64,000 bases of DNA from Prosopocoilus inquinatus (Eukaryota; Arthropoda; Insecta; Coleoptera; Lucanidae). Position numbers and translations under genes: made by a program. The notes beneath the pieces were generated by a model that was not told the origin of the DNA, made no database searches, and saw only the letters and a list, made by a program, of their open reading frames with translations. Below are positions 24,549 to 36,313 of this stretch, piece after piece. The DNA lies in NCBI GenBank assembly GCA_036172665.1, contig CM069877.1:10064501-10128500 (forward strand). The letters are read 5' to 3'. Every line of letters begins with the position of its first letter. Positions within the stretch are counted from its first letter, which is position 1.

Positions 24549-25264
24549 TAAAAGACGTTGGGGTCATTCAAACAACCACTTTAACGAACCTTCTGGCGAT
24601 TCATAAATAAAGGCGATTTGTTGAAACTGTCGTCTTAAGACCTTCGGGTCATTGACGACCTTCTTGTCCGCTATAGATTCCAGTTGATTACTGTGAAAAG
24701 TAAAACAGAAAAGAAAAATAACAAATGATTAAAGTAATAAGAAACGATGGTAACGCTGCGAAGTGAAATAATAAAAGAGAATTGTCTATTACCAAAAAAA
24801 AAAAAATTAAAGAAATTTTAATTGACGGAAGCAAAAACAAAACGAAAAAAAATTGAGGAAATCTTATTTGACGGGACACTAAACAAAGAAAGTGAAACAG
24901 TGATGTGTGAAAGTGAAAGTGAAACAGTGAAGTCAAAAGAAAATCACTGTTACAAGAACAAGTGATGAGAGTAAAAAATAAAATGGAATGCTTTTTTCCG
25001 CAAAAAAATTGAAACAAAAAAAAAATGAAGTGAAGGTCGCTAAATCCACTGCAGAAAGAGAAACGGTCACAGACGATTCTTTAAAAAACAAAAAATAACC
25101 AAATCAATAAAAAAAAACAAAACGAAAGACTGGCGTAAGCATAATAAAAATAAAAAAGTATACGAAAAAATAAAAAAAAGGAAAATGATTTAAAAGGATG
25201 CACACAAGGTTAAAATAAAAAGTAAAAAAAGACAAAAGAAATATTCATAGAATGATTTTTTCTT
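24549..25264. other. A-rich low-complexity stretch
   Basis: Long adenine-rich sequence on the plus strand (many AAAAAAT and GAAAGTGAAA phrases). The 109-codon minus-strand frame 24688-25017 is a product of this bias. No gene is seen. Confidence 0.5.
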
Positions 25265-25665
25265 GTTTTGATGAACTAGGCGTACAGTCACGGTCAAAAG
25301 TAATGGCTCTCAGATTAAAGTAAGAAATAAAATACAAACAGAAAACCTTCATGGGATGATCTTATTTTGTTTTGATGAACCAAGCATACAGTCTTGGCCA
25401 AGTGTAATGTCTCCCAAACTAAATTTTAAATCGTGATCTAAAGGGCAAAGAGATCTTAGATTTATTTTTTTTTACTTTACCTGCTGTCTCAGACACGTCT
25501 TAAATTTATTTTTTTGTACTTTACCTACTTTCTCGTTTACAGTCACGGTCAAAATTAATGTCTATCGGATTAAAGTAAGAAATAACAGGAAAAATCTTCA
25601 CATGGGAAGACCTTTCCTTTATTTTGGCGAACCAAGCATACAGTTGTGGTCGAGAGTAATGTCTC
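25265..25665. repeat. Four direct copies of a sequence resembling a Tc1/mariner terminus
   Basis: The phrase TACAGTCACGGTCAAAAGTA and variants occur near 25275, 25384, 25539 and 25637. Each is followed by AATGTCTCYC-like sequence, and some by GGATTAAAGTAAGAAATAA. CAGTCACGGTCAAAAGTAAT resembles the ends of Tc1-like elements, but all copies are in the same orientation and no inverted partner or transposase is visible. It is probably a small tandem array derived from an element end. Confidence 0.5.
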
Positions 25666-26150
25666 CCCAACAAAATTTTACTTTATCTGCTTTTTCGTTT
25701 GCTTGTCTGTCTACCAACTTTAAATAAAAGTTAAAATGATGTTTCTTATCGATAATAAAACTACTTTTACTTATTCCCTAGTTCATTAGAGATTGCTCGT
25801 GTGATGCGTGATCAACCGTAGTGGTCAGAAGGCCCTAATGGGGGGACGAAGGACATTACTTAAAACAATGACTGTACATTTCGGATTTTTTTTGTTTTCT
25901 TTATTTATTCGTTTACTGATTGTGAGAGTAATTGAAAAACAAACGCAAAACGCACACACATTTTTCTTTTATCCGGCGGATAATTAGCGCAGTAGTGCAA
26001 GTGGCAATAAAAAGTTTTTCTTTCCGCGGTCAGTCAGCACAATCGATAATTACGCGTTCGACTTTTCGTTTTGCTTTCGAAACGGCTCGCTTATTACCGC
26101 GAATAAATTACCGCCGCCTTTTTTCCATCGGACAGGTAATTACGCTTAAT
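25666..26150. other. Non-repeated sequence with enhancer-like composition
   Basis: From about 25960 there are several TAATTA-type cores in mixed sequence (GGATAATTAGCGCAG, GATAATTACGCG, GGTAATTACGCTTAATTG). No coding frame is convincing; the 73-codon frame at 25932-26153 is unfamiliar. The right end runs without a break into a diverged copy of the 257 bp satellite unit. Confidence 0.35.
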
Positions 26151-26286
26151 TGAATGTTTTCATTTGCGCGGGAAATCTTACGCGAGTTAAGTCGTAAAGT
26201 TTAAACTATTGCTAATTCCCTTAAAATTAATTCCGTATTTAATTGAGAAATAAAGGAAAACGTAATGCGAATCGGAATATTGGAAA
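26151..26286. repeat. Diverged outermost copy of the 257 bp satellite unit
   Basis: TTGAATGTTTTCATTTGCGCG, GCGAGTTAAGTCGTAAAG, TTTAAACTATTGCTAATT and GTATTTAATTGAGAAATAAA correspond in order to the second half of the satellite unit (TTGAATGTTTTCATATGCGCG, GAGTTAAATCGCAAAG, TTTAAATTATTCCTAATT, ATATTTAATTGAAAAATAAA) but differ at many more positions than the copies do from each other. Towards the left it merges into non-repeated sequence. Confidence 0.75.
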
Positions 26287-28930
26287 AGATTCAATTCTAG
26301 ATTGGTCCAAGTGCCAGGGCCCATCGCACTCGACAAAGTCCTGGGCCCAGGTACAAGCCAAAAATCTGTGCTATCGAAATCCCGTTTAGTTCACGCTGAG
26401 TTTGTGTTGAATGTTTTCATATCCGCGAGTTAAATCGCAAAGTTTAAATTATTCCTAATTTCCTTAAGATATAATCTAATTAATACCACATTTAATAGAA
26501 AAATAAAATAAAATAAACCAGAATGTGAAGAGAAAATTGGAGAAAATTCAATTCTAGATTGGTCCAAGTGCCAGGGCCCATCGCACTCGACAAAGTCCTG
26601 GGCCCAGGTACAAGCCAAAAATATGTGCTATCGAAATCCCGTTTAGTTCACGCCGAGTTTGTGTTGAATGTTTTCATATGCGCGAGTTAAATCGCAAAGT
26701 TTAAATTATTCCTAATTTCCTTAAGATATAATCTAATTAATACCATATTCATTGAAAAATAAAATAAAATAAACCAGAATGTGAAGAGAAAATTGGAGTA
26801 GATTCAATTCTAGATTGGTCTAAGTGCCAGGGCCCATCACACTCGACAAAGTCCTGGGCCCATGTACAAGCCAAAAATCTGTGCTATCGAAATCCCGTTT
26901 AGTTCACGCTGAGTTTGTGTTGAATGTTTTCATATGCGCGAGTTAAATCGCAAAGTTTAAATTATTCCTAATTTCCTTAAGATATAATCTAATTAACGCC
27001 ATATTTAATTGAAAAATAAAATAAAATAAACCAGAATGTGCAGAGAAAATTGGAGAAGATTCAATTCTAGATTGGTCCAAGTGCCAGGGCCCATCGCACT
27101 CGACAAAGTCCTGGGCCCATGCACAAGCCAAAAATCTGTGCTATCGAAATCCCGTTTAGTTCAAGCTGAGTTTGTGTTGAATGTTTTCATATGCGCGAGT
27201 TAAATCGCAAAGTTTAAATTATTCCTAATTTCCTTAAGATATAATCTAATTAATACCATATTTAATAGAAAAATAAAATAAAATAAACCATAATGTGAAG
27301 AGAAATTTGGAGAAGATTCAATTCTAGATTGGTCCAAGTGCCAGGGCCCATCGCACTCGACAAAGTCCTGGGCCCATGCACAAGCCAAAAATCTGTGCTA
27401 TCGAAATCCCGTTTAGTTCACGCTGAGTTTGTGTTGAATGTTTTCATATGCGCGAGTTAAATCGCAAAGTTTAAATTATTCCTAATTTCCTTAAGATATA
27501 ATCTAATTAACGCCATATTTAATTGAAAAATAAAATAAAATAAACCAGAATGTGCAGAGAAAATTGGAGAAGATTCAATTCTAGATTGGTCCAAGTGCCA
27601 GGCCCATCGCACTCGACAAAGTCCTGGGCCCATGTACAAGCCAAAAATCTGTGCTATCGAAATCCCGTTTAGTTCAAGCTGAGTTTGTGTTGAATGTTTT
27701 CATATGCGCGAGTTAAATCGCAAAGTTTAAATTATTCCTAATTTCCTTAAGATATAATCTAATTAATACCATATTTAATAGAAAAATAAAATAAAATAAA
27801 CCATAATGTGAAGAGAAATTTGGAGAAGATTCAATTCTAGATTGGTCCAAGTGCCAGGGCCCATCACACTCGACAAAGTCCTGGGCCCAGGTACAAGCCA
27901 AAAATATGTGCTATCGAAATCCCGTTTAGTTCACGCCGAGTTTGTGTTGAATGTTTTCATATGCGCGAGTTAAATCGCAAAGTTTAAATTATTCCTAATT
28001 TCCTTAAGATATAATCTAATTAATACCATATTCATTGAAAAATAAAATAAAATAAACCAGAATGTGAAGAGAAAATTGGAGTAGATTCAATTCTAGATTG
28101 GTCTAAGTGCCAGGGCCCATCACACTCGACAAAGTCCTGGGCCCATGTACAAGCCAAAAATCTGTGCTATCGAAATCCCGTTTAGTTCACGCTGAGTTTG
28201 TGTTGAGTGTTTTCATATGCGCGAGTTAAATCGCAAAGTTTAAATTATTCCTAATTTCCTTAAGATATAATCTAATTAATGCCATATTTAATTGAAAAAT
28301 AAAATAAAATAAACCAGAATGTGAAGAGAAAATTGGAGAAGATTCAATTCTAGATTGGTTCAAGTGCCAGGGCCCATCGCACTCGACAAAGTCCTGGGCC
28401 CAGGTACAAGCCAAAAATCTGTGCTATCGAAATCCCGTTTAGTTCACGCTGAGTTTGTGTTGAATGTCTTCATATGCGCGAGTTTAATTGCAAAGTTTAA
28501 ATTATTCCTAATTTCCTTAAGATATAATCTAATTAATACCATATTTAATTGAAAAATAAAATAAAATAAACCAGAATGTGAAGAGAAAATTGGAGAAGAT
28601 TAAATTCTAGATTGGTCTAAGCGCCAGGACCCATCACACTCGACAAAGTCCTGGGCCCAGATACAAGCCAAAAGTATGTGCTATCAAAATCCCGTTTTGT
28701 TCACGCTGAGTTTGTGTTGAATGTTTTCATATGCGCGAGTTAAATCGGAAAGTTTAAATTATTCCTAATTTCCTTAAGATTATCTCTAATTAATCCGATA
28801 TTTAATTGAAAAATAAAATAAAATAAACCAGAATGTGAAGAGAAAATTGGAGAAGATTCAATTCTAAATTAGTTCAAGTGCCAGGGCCCATTGCACTCAA
28901 CAACGTCCTGGGCCAGGTGCAAGCTTTATT
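26287..28930. repeat. Regular satellite, unit 257 bp, about ten copies
   Basis: The unit begins GATTCAATTCTAGATTGG and carries CCAAGTGCCAGGGCCCATCG, ACAAAGTCCTGGGCCCAGG, TATCGAAATCCCGTTTAG and GCGCGAGTTAAATCGCAAAG. Identical points recur every 257 bp (26943, 27200, 27457, 27713). Copies are highly similar except the last two, which are more diverged. Variants show later block duplications: the copies at 26943 and 27457 match, as do those at 27200 and 27713, and a variant at ~26742 recurs at ~28025, five units on. Each unit has the near-palindromic pair CCAGGGCCCA and CCTGGGCCCAGG. The repeated 62-codon minus-strand frame is an effect of the repeat. Confidence 0.95.
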
Positions 28931-30704
28931 ATTTTAAACTCTTTTAAAGTTTTACGAAATATTGCGTCTCTCCTTCAGACGTTGCCAAATAAATCTTCAA
29001 ATTTGCATTGCGCTAATCGCAAATGTTTTTTTTTCTCTTTTATGCAAGACGGTAAGTAATAAGTCAAACAAACACTGATTGATTTAATGAGTTGGGGTTC
29101 CGTCCGATTGAATGTAATCAAAACGTATTCCCGAAACATGATCGCATAAAACACGGCGAATAATCGAGGCCATCGGCGCGCGCGCGCGCGCGAAAAAAAA
29201 AACCGTTTATTATATTTGCATTCGGCGTGTGACGTAACCACCTAACTCCAGCTGGCTGTTCGCCAATCGCGTGCAAAAAACTCGCAAAACTGCCCTATCC
29301 TAACCTCCGAACGGCGGAAAGGTCGCGCCGACGCCGCTGGTAGACAGGTCGCGGCAGGGCGCCCGTCATCCCCCCTCGCCCTGCGCGCATGAGCAAAAAT
29401 TCGGCGCGGTTTGCGCACGTCATCGCCACCGTCCGATTTTTTTATTTTTTCTTCTAAATTCGCTCGCGTTCTCGCAAACGAAGGTCGCCCGAACAATGCT
29501 TAAGTAAAACTTTATGTTTTATTTATTTGCGTTGCCTTTTTTTTACTTGTCTGGTGTTTTTTTTTTTGCTCGCCAAAAAATAAATAAGCAATCGAAAGAG
29601 CTGCGGTGTACACGTCGTAAATTCATTGAGGCGTACCGAAACTAAGACGGCAAACAAAAAAATAAATTTACGAATTTATTACTATTTTTGTTGACCCAAA
29701 CCAAAAAAAAAAAAACAACGCAGATATTCCAAGCAAAGTGACACGCACTTTTGAGCTATGCATTCAGAATATCGAAAAGAACAATAAATATTTGGGCTAT
29801 TTACAGTTACTTAGAAGCAAAAACAAAAAAAAAGACTTCCGAAGGCCTTCAGTGAAAATATTGTTACGGTCCTTTGAAATCCAGCGACGCGCGACGTAAT
29901 CATTAAAAAAATGCTTTTACGAGCAGAATTCGCATTTCGCATTGATTGTGTAGAACTTGGTACAGGGTTTATGACCACCCGGTACATAAAAGTTAATTTT
30001 TTGACTGCCGATTTTTTTTTAAATATCTTCGCCGGCCGTCCGGATTTTTTTAATAGACTCGTCCTGGTTTTTTTAAATTTTATTGATGGCAATCCTGCGT
30101 AAGTAAGTAAACAAAGCAATATTGTTTTTAATGTTCTATCTCTTTCAACACATAACTTAAATGTTGACGACTCGACGTGCATCAGGCAGTGTGACCAACT
30201 GTATACTGTATATGTAAACGGAACACAACGAAACTATTCAGCAGCGATGCCAACGGGATCGTGACAATTCCGCTAAACCTCCCTCCAATCTAAGCTGCGT
30301 CGACGCTTGCAGCTTACGTCGGACGTCAATTACCGTCGTACTAATTTCTATCGCACGGACGTTTAAGGAATTTGTGTGGCCTGGTTGTCATCGCCGTACA
30401 TTTTTCTACTTAACCGGCAACAGTGCTCTCAGATTGTTGTGACGTTAATAAGCAATTAAGAGACTGCTAAAATTACGAATAAAAACTAGAGCTGACTGTT
30501 TGTGTAAAAAAAAAAATTAAAGTAATAATAAATAAGAAGCCATGGAGCAAACACAAGAAACGAAAAAGAAGGAAAACATTTGGTCGGCGACTTGACTATG
30601 AGAAAAGATTTATTTTATTTTTTCAATTTTGCGTCAAAAATAAATGAAAGACGATAACGAAAGGCGTTCGAACTCCGAGCGAATTTCGACAAGTGCTTAA
30701 ACAA
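28931..30704. other. Non-repeated region with a CpG-rich patch at 29170-29500
   Basis: A CG run (29176-29192) is followed by GC-rich sequence (AGGTCGCGCCGACGCCGC, CGCCCTGCGCGCATGAGC) that stands out from its A+T-rich surroundings. It could be a promoter or 5' untranslated exon, but no TATA or initiator context or linked frame supports this. The minus-strand frame 29242-29496 (84 codons) is arginine-rich and unfamiliar. The rest, including frames at 29811-30182, shows nothing I recognise. Confidence 0.4.
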
Positions 30705-31126
30705 AGTTTTTTTTTTAATGGAACCAACGTGTCCATTTCTCGATCAAATCAAAAGCAAAATGGAAGGTTTTCTTTTTTGTAGTGGATTATCCATGATATT
30801 AGTGACTACTGTAATTAATTAAACTGAAATCTTGAGGTGCCTTAAGTCACTAAAAACGCTGTCAACTTAAAGTAGTTTATTAATAAAAGTCGAAGTCGTT
30901 ATGATGACATGTTTCGATCAAAAGACCATTTTCTAATTTTGGCAAAAATCGATTAAACGAGTTATAGGTCGAAACGTGTTAACAAAAGGAGGACATGTTG
31001 TTTGCACAGAGTGTTTTTCGTTTTCTTTTTCATTATAGATCGATCTATAATAAAAAGAAAGCCTTCCATTTTGATTTTGCTTTGATCGAGAAATGGACAC
31101 GTTGGTTCCATTAAAAAAAAAAAAAT
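30705..31126. mobile_element. Foldback/MITE-like element, arms about 75 bp
   Basis: The left arm TTAATGGAACCAACGTGTCC, ATTTCTCGATCAAA, AAAGCAAAATGGAAGG (30716-30767) is matched by the inverted right arm CCTTCCATTTTGATTTTGCT, TTGATCGAGAAATGGACAC, GTTGGTTCCATTAA (31064-31112). The outer ends are T- and A-runs. The 270 bp interior has no frame of note. Confidence 0.75.
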
Positions 31127-31487
31127 ATTGTGTGTTTTTCTTCACTTTTGCGAAGCACTTTTGTTTATTGTGATAACTCTAACATAAAAGGCATAAAATC
31201 CTACAGTTTTTGTTTTCTGGGTCCCAGAATAAAGCCTTTAAATAGGGCGCAAAATATTCAAAAAAAAAAAAAACTCCTTACAGGCTGGATCAATTTCGAT
31301 GTCTCTTTTGGGCATCTCCGTAACTATAAGAGATAGAAAAAACCAGTCGCAAAGTCTCCTATCTCTTTTTTTGGAGGTTAAGTCAGTAGTGCAAACTAAA
31401 ATTGACTATCTTCTTTTGTTTTTAAATTATAGGCAAAAATTGCCTTTTTCGACTTTTCGTTTTTCGGGCATATCTCGTTTATTTCTG
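31127..31487. other. Non-repeated A+T-rich spacer
   Basis: Contains an A-run (31261-31273). Nothing else is visible. Confidence 0.4.
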
Positions 31488-32598
31488 TACAGGCTGTCCC
31501 AACAGTGCGTTCTCGGGCCACATCTCGATAACTACTGCAGAAACAAAAAGGGTTTCCATTTTCGTTTTAGAATTTATTATTTTCACTTATACAGGGTGAA
31601 TCAAAACATTGGTGATGAACGCAGCTTTTTTTATTTCAAATAGCACACCCTATTTATGATGTCAAATTTGGATTGCCCATAAAATTCTGTACATTTTTTA
31701 TATACATAATCTATGCCTAAATCGAACCGTTCTGAAGATATTTAACATTTTTTCTAAAGCGTGTCGTTTGCAGCCATATTATTTATTTATTTATATTTTA
31801 TTTATTTTTAACTTTGGAAGAAAGATATTTAATACAGATGCAGTTGATACTTTAACTTATTATAAGTCACCATTAAAAATATTTTTATCACTACGGAGTG
31901 ATCACGGTACTAAGCAAAATATCAGAAATTTCAAAATGGCGTAAGTCAGAGCCCTACACATATTTGAATTATTTGTTTTAAATCGAGTAATAGCCATGGA
32001 AAACAAACGAACCAGTTGACATTCATAATTATTTTGCCTGTTTTAAAAGAAGTAACTCAAATGAATACAAGGGTCTCCAAAAATATTGCAGATAGATACA
32101 GAACATGCATAACAAAAATGAAAGTATAAAATTGATTTGTGTCATTTAGAAATTTCTGATATTTTGCTTAGTACCATGATAACCCCACAATAATAATAAA
32201 TATATTTAATAGTGGCTTAGAATAGGTTAAAGTATCAATTGTATCTGTACCAAAAATCTCTTTTTCTAAAGCCAAAAAATAAATAAAATATGAATAAATA
32301 AAACAATGGCTGCAAACGACATTTTTTAGATAAAATGTTAAATATCTTCAGAACGGTTAGATTTAAGCAGATTATGGTAGAATTTTATGGGCATTCCAAA
32401 TGTGGCATCATATATAGGGTGCGCCATTTGAAACGAGAAAGTTGCGTTCAATACCACCGTTTTGATTCACCCTGTATAGGTGAAAATAATTTTATGTTAT
32501 AGACCTATAAATTCTAAAAAAAAAGTCTTGAAACCTTTTTTGTATCTGCCATAGTTATCGAAATATAATCCGAGAACGCATTGTTGGGACATCCTGTA
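31488..32598. mobile_element. Palindromic element, about 1.1 kb, with two nested pairs of inverted ends
   Basis: The outer ends are TACAGGCTGTCCCAACAGTG (31488) and, inverted, TACAGGATGTCCCAACAATG (ending 32598). About 100 bp inside is a second pair, TACAGGGTGAATCAAAAC at 31590 and its inverted copy ending at 32476. The arms pair over about 450 bp, down to AATATCAGAAATTTC (31918) opposite GAAATTTCTGATATT (32149). The inner loop is about 220 bp. No coding frame. The inner pair is flanked by TA on both sides. Either one element inserted into another before the palindrome formed, or both end pairs belong to one element. Confidence 0.8.
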
Positions 32599-32850
32599 TA
32601 TATCTATTTATGTATCTGTTTTGATTTCATTTAGACGCAATTTTTCTTCTTTTGTAACTGTATTTATTTCAAAAAAAAAAAATCTCATTAAAATCGGGCG
32701 GCCACTACGAGCGAATCTAAGCGAAGCTAAGTTTTTCGAAAATTAGTTCCTATGTAATCTTATGTAGACGCGGCAACTAAACGCTAAGCTAAGATTACGT
32801 TTTTATATCCATCGAATAGATAATTCCGTATCATTTGAAGGACTGTCGTT

Positions 32851-32925
32851 CGAATTAATTCTTATTCGTCGCCGGCTTTTATATCGACTGTCGTTCGAAT
32901 CTATTCTTATTCGTCGACGGGCGTG
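32851..32925. repeat. Short tandem duplication
   Basis: ACTGTCGTTCGAATTAATTC, TTATTCGTCGCCGG is repeated with few changes 46 bp further on (ACTGTCGTTCGAATCTATTC, TTATTCGTCGACGG). Confidence 0.85.
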
Positions 32926-32937
32926 CTTTATCTTGTT

Positions 32938-33052
32938 ATGACATCTCCAGACTTCTGTCAGTTTGACGTTTATTGACATCTATCAATTTGACGTTTATTG
33001 ACATCTGTCATTTCTGACATGTGTGATTTTGACGTCTGTCACCTTGACGTTG
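32938..33052. repeat. TGACA/TGACGT-rich patch
   Basis: The phrases GTCAGTTTGACGTTTATTGA, CATCTATCAATTTGACG, TTTATTGACATCTGTCA, TTCTGACATGTG and TTTTGACGTCTGTCACC follow one another. The repeated core is TTTGACGTTTATTGACATCT. It is a short degenerate array. Confidence 0.7.
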
Positions 33053-33679
33053 CTTTTTCGGTTGCTAGATGACGGACGAAAACTCGCGAATTATTTTAAA
33101 ATTAATTCTAGATTTGAAGCGGAAAACTCGTGAAGAAAGGTTGACTGCTTCAAAGAAATAAAATAAAATAAATCAAAACAATTAAAACGGTGACATTAAA
33201 AAGATATTTTAAGTTTTGTCGATACTTTACAACTGAGAAAACACTTGACGAAGCGAACGACAAAAACTAGGTTATGTTGAAGCTGTCAAGAGCGCGGCGC
33301 TTCAATCCACGTCATATGTCCATCGTTGATAATTAATTAAAAATGTGATATTTTTTTTTATTTTGTAAATTTGACGACGCATAATGCAAGAGTCAGAGAA
33401 CAACTGTCCGTTACTGTCAGTGTCCATTTTTGAAAATAACTTTCAATAATTTTTTTTTTGTTGTATTTTGACATCTTATAAATTGAAAACACAAGGTGTC
33501 ACAATTTGACATGTGTTTAATATTTAAAGAATTCGACCACGTTGGACAGCTGTCATGTCAATCAGTGTTCCAAACCTTTATGAGAAAAAAAATCAAACAT
33601 TGAAATAATGACCTGCTTTACCAAAAATTTGAAACCGATGCAAAAAAATGTACAACATGATTAATAATGATAATGTTTC

Positions 33680-34490
33680 GTTTTCTTTTGTTTCTTGTTC
33701 ACTTCATATTTTTTCTTTCTCTTTTGTTTTTCTTTGTTTGTCTTAAGGAATTTATGTTTTGCAATTTTATTCACGGTTCGTTTGTTTTGTTTAGTCCTTT
33801 TGTTTCCTGTCGGTTTCTTGATTTTTTCGGGTTTTTCTCTTTTTAATCGAATTGGTTTTTTTTACAATTCTTTTCTGTTTATTTTTATCAAATTGATTTT
33901 TTACAATTTGTTGATTAACTATATTGACTATATTCTACTGTTTTTTTTTCCTCTGAAGATTTATTTGGTTTTTGTTTTTTTTGTTCATCTTAGTCATCAA
34001 TTTTTTTTTTCCTGTTTTTTTTTCATGTTTTTGTGCTATGGGTTTCTCTTTTGATTTTCTTACCGAATTGATTTTTTGCGTTTTATTGACGCTTTTCCCT
34101 ATTCATCGTTTTTCATTTGTTTTGTGTGCCCGTCACAGTTGTGATCTTCTTTTGTTTCATTCATTTTTTATCGTATTCTTGACTTTTTCTAGTTTGGCTT
34201 TATTTTCTACGAACATTTTGATTGGTCCGGAAAACTTGCTGTTTCGTTCGGCTTGGTGTTATCGATCTTCTTTTGTTTTTGTTTTATCTTCACGACTTGT
34301 ATTTTGTTTATTTAATTTTTCTTTTGTTTCTGGCTTCTTTGCAGGTTAATTTGTTTTTCTTTTTATTTATTTGTTCTGATTTTTGATATTCCAATTGTGC
34401 GTTTTTTTTATTTGTTTTTGTTATTTAGTCTTTCTTTTTAGTTGTGTATCTTTATTCTTCGCACGAATTTTCTTTTGTTCCTTCACTTAT
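33680..34490. repeat. T-rich degenerate array of the GATCTTCTTTTGTTT family
   Basis: CTTTTGTTTT-type phrases recur throughout, some preceded by GATCTTC (near 34142 and 34265). Read on the minus strand these are AAACAAAAGAAGATC, the same family as the arrays at 52440-53250 and 56960-58620. The frames of 119 and 125 codons here (33695-34054, 33972-34349) are phenylalanine-rich readings of this bias, not membrane proteins. Confidence 0.7.
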
Positions 34491-34583
34491 AGCAAAAAAA
34501 AGAAAAGGCCTTTACAACAGTCGAGCAAAACTTAGTTTAGTTTCGTTTAGCTTAGCTTAGCTTCGTTCGCACTGACCGTCCGG

Positions 34584-34994
34584 CTTCAGACTTTTATGCA
34601 GATATATGTAGAATCATATCTTCTTTTGGAACATATACTTTTTTTATTAAAATTACATTTCTTTTCCAACAGTAACGCCGCAACTGTACAAATGAGAATT
34701 ACTCCAAAATATGGCGAACTTATAAAGATGATAATCGACGTGTCCCAGCGTTTTTTGGCGAAAGAAAATCTTTTAGAAATTATTTAAGGTATTCCAGAGA
34801 CCTTTTATCCAACTGTAAGCCTGTGATAAGTAAGTTCAATTTGTATTTACTCCTCAATTAAACTTGAAATCTCAATAATAAAGCTTCTTTTTATTTTTCG
34901 AAGTATTATTTTACACGGTTATTAAGTTTTGGACCAGGATTTTTGGAAATTCCGCCTGTGTGCGGCCACATCATCTTACGCATACACTCTTCTA
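34584..34994. other. Non-repeated spacer
   Basis: A 63-codon frame (34596-34787) resembles nothing I know. No other signal. Confidence 0.35.
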
Positions 34995-35002
34995 CTATGG
35001 AG

Positions 35003-36313
35003 TAGTGCTGCAACCAAATCGGTTTTTTGGATAACCGATTAACCAGTTTTGGATTATCCGTGGTTTTAAACAAAACCGAAAACCGGTTATCCGGATAATT
35101 GGTTATTCAAATATCCTATTATTTGGATAATCGGATATTCGTAATAGCCAATTATTTGGATAACGGGATATTCGAATAATATCGGTTTTTGGATAATCGG
35201 ATACTCGAAAGACCGGTTATTCGAATGATGAAAAATATTCAAATAGCCCAAACTACTTGAAATTCAAATAACTATATACACAATAACATATTTATTTTTT
35301 TCACCCATTTAAAGATAATCTTAGGAATTTGAGGCAGCAAATTTAAAACTCAAATAAAATTGAAAACGAGTAAACGTTGAAAGTATGAAAAAAAAATGGA
35401 AGTAAATCTTATCTATTATGTTCACTACGTAAAAAGGGTAAGTGGTCAAGTGGTACTTCTAATCTAAACATATTAGAAGTTGAAGGAGAAGAATTAAAGT
35501 AATTTTAGTTTTTGTTGTGAGTGAGCCTTTTACACAGTACCCAACCGTCTTTCGGAAAATTCAATAAAAAATTATTAGGTACAGATGTTGTTCGGCACCG
35601 TAATGAATTTTTACAGCATAAAATATTTGCATTGCTTTTACAATTTGTTGAATATTGTTCATTAGATAGAACAAGAATAATTGACATTTATTTAATAAAA
35701 AAGTGAGTTTGTGTCACGTTTTAGATGTGTGAACCCTTATAAATTAGAAATGTAGTTAATACTTTAAAAAGGACAAGAGAAGCATAAAATTGAAATGTTT
35801 GAAAACATCTCAACTTTTAAACCACTAGTACATCGTATTTCCTTCTGTACTATAAACTATAACGTAATACGTAATTCATAATTTATTTTATATTTCAAAA
35901 ATAACTGGCCATTGTAAAATTGGCGTTTAGAGTTAAAATTCAGTCAAGTCTGTTTCTTTATGAATCAGTTTTTGTTAACACGTAATTAACTGATTTTCTG
36001 ATAATCGGAAAGCTGGTCTTTTGATTACAGATTTCGCAAATATCCGAATAGTCGGTTTTTGAATATATTCAAGTAGACAGTTTTTCAAATATCCGAACAG
36101 TCGGTTTTGGATACTCGAATAGTCGGTTTTTCGAATCGGTTTTTGGATATTCGAATACCCGAATGGTCGGTTTTTGGATATCCGAATAATCGGTTTTTAG
36201 ATATTCGAATAGTCGGTTTTAACCATTATTTGGATAACCGATTTTATCCAAAGCCGGGTTTTTAAAGAAACCGATCATTCGGTTTCAATTTTTTCCGGTT
36301 TTTGCCAGCACTA
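35003..36313. mobile_element. hAT-like non-autonomous element, 1311 bp, with 8 bp target duplication
   Basis: The ends are inverted: TAGTGCTGCAACCAAATCGG on the left and, read inverted, TAGTGCTGGCAAAAACCGG on the right. The flanking octamers are CTATGGAG (34995-35002) and CTCTGGAG (36314-36321), seven of eight identical, which fits the 8 bp duplication of hAT elements. The sub-terminal regions (35020-35230 and 35990-36290) consist of many short copies of GGATAATCGGATATTCGAAT-like and AACCGGTTAT-like words in both orientations, as expected for transposase binding sites. The centre has a 61-codon frame (35521-35706) on the plus strand, too short for a transposase. Confidence 0.85.

Larger units (their letters stand above)
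32695..34583. mobile_element. Possible 1.9 kb element with short inverted ends
   Basis: The left end CGGGCGGCCACTACGAGCG then AATCTAAGCGAAGCTAAG matches, inverted, the right end, which reads CCGGACGGTCAGTGCGAACG then AAGCTAAGCTAAGC. The match is imperfect (about two thirds over 35 bases) and no target duplication is clear. Its interior holds a ~55 bp duplication (32851-32925), a TGACA-rich patch and the T-rich array. No transposase frame. Confidence 0.45.

Noticed and set aside
25265..25665. Complete Tc1/mariner element
   Set aside because: All four terminus-like words point the same way and there is no transposase or inverted partner.
26430..28414. Recurring 62-codon minus-strand frame at 257 bp steps
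   Set aside because: Identical position in each satellite unit; follows from the repeat. No start-site or splice evidence and the frame closes within each unit.
33695..34349. Phenylalanine-rich frames that look like membrane proteins
   Set aside because: Translation of T-rich degenerate repeat in two overlapping registers.
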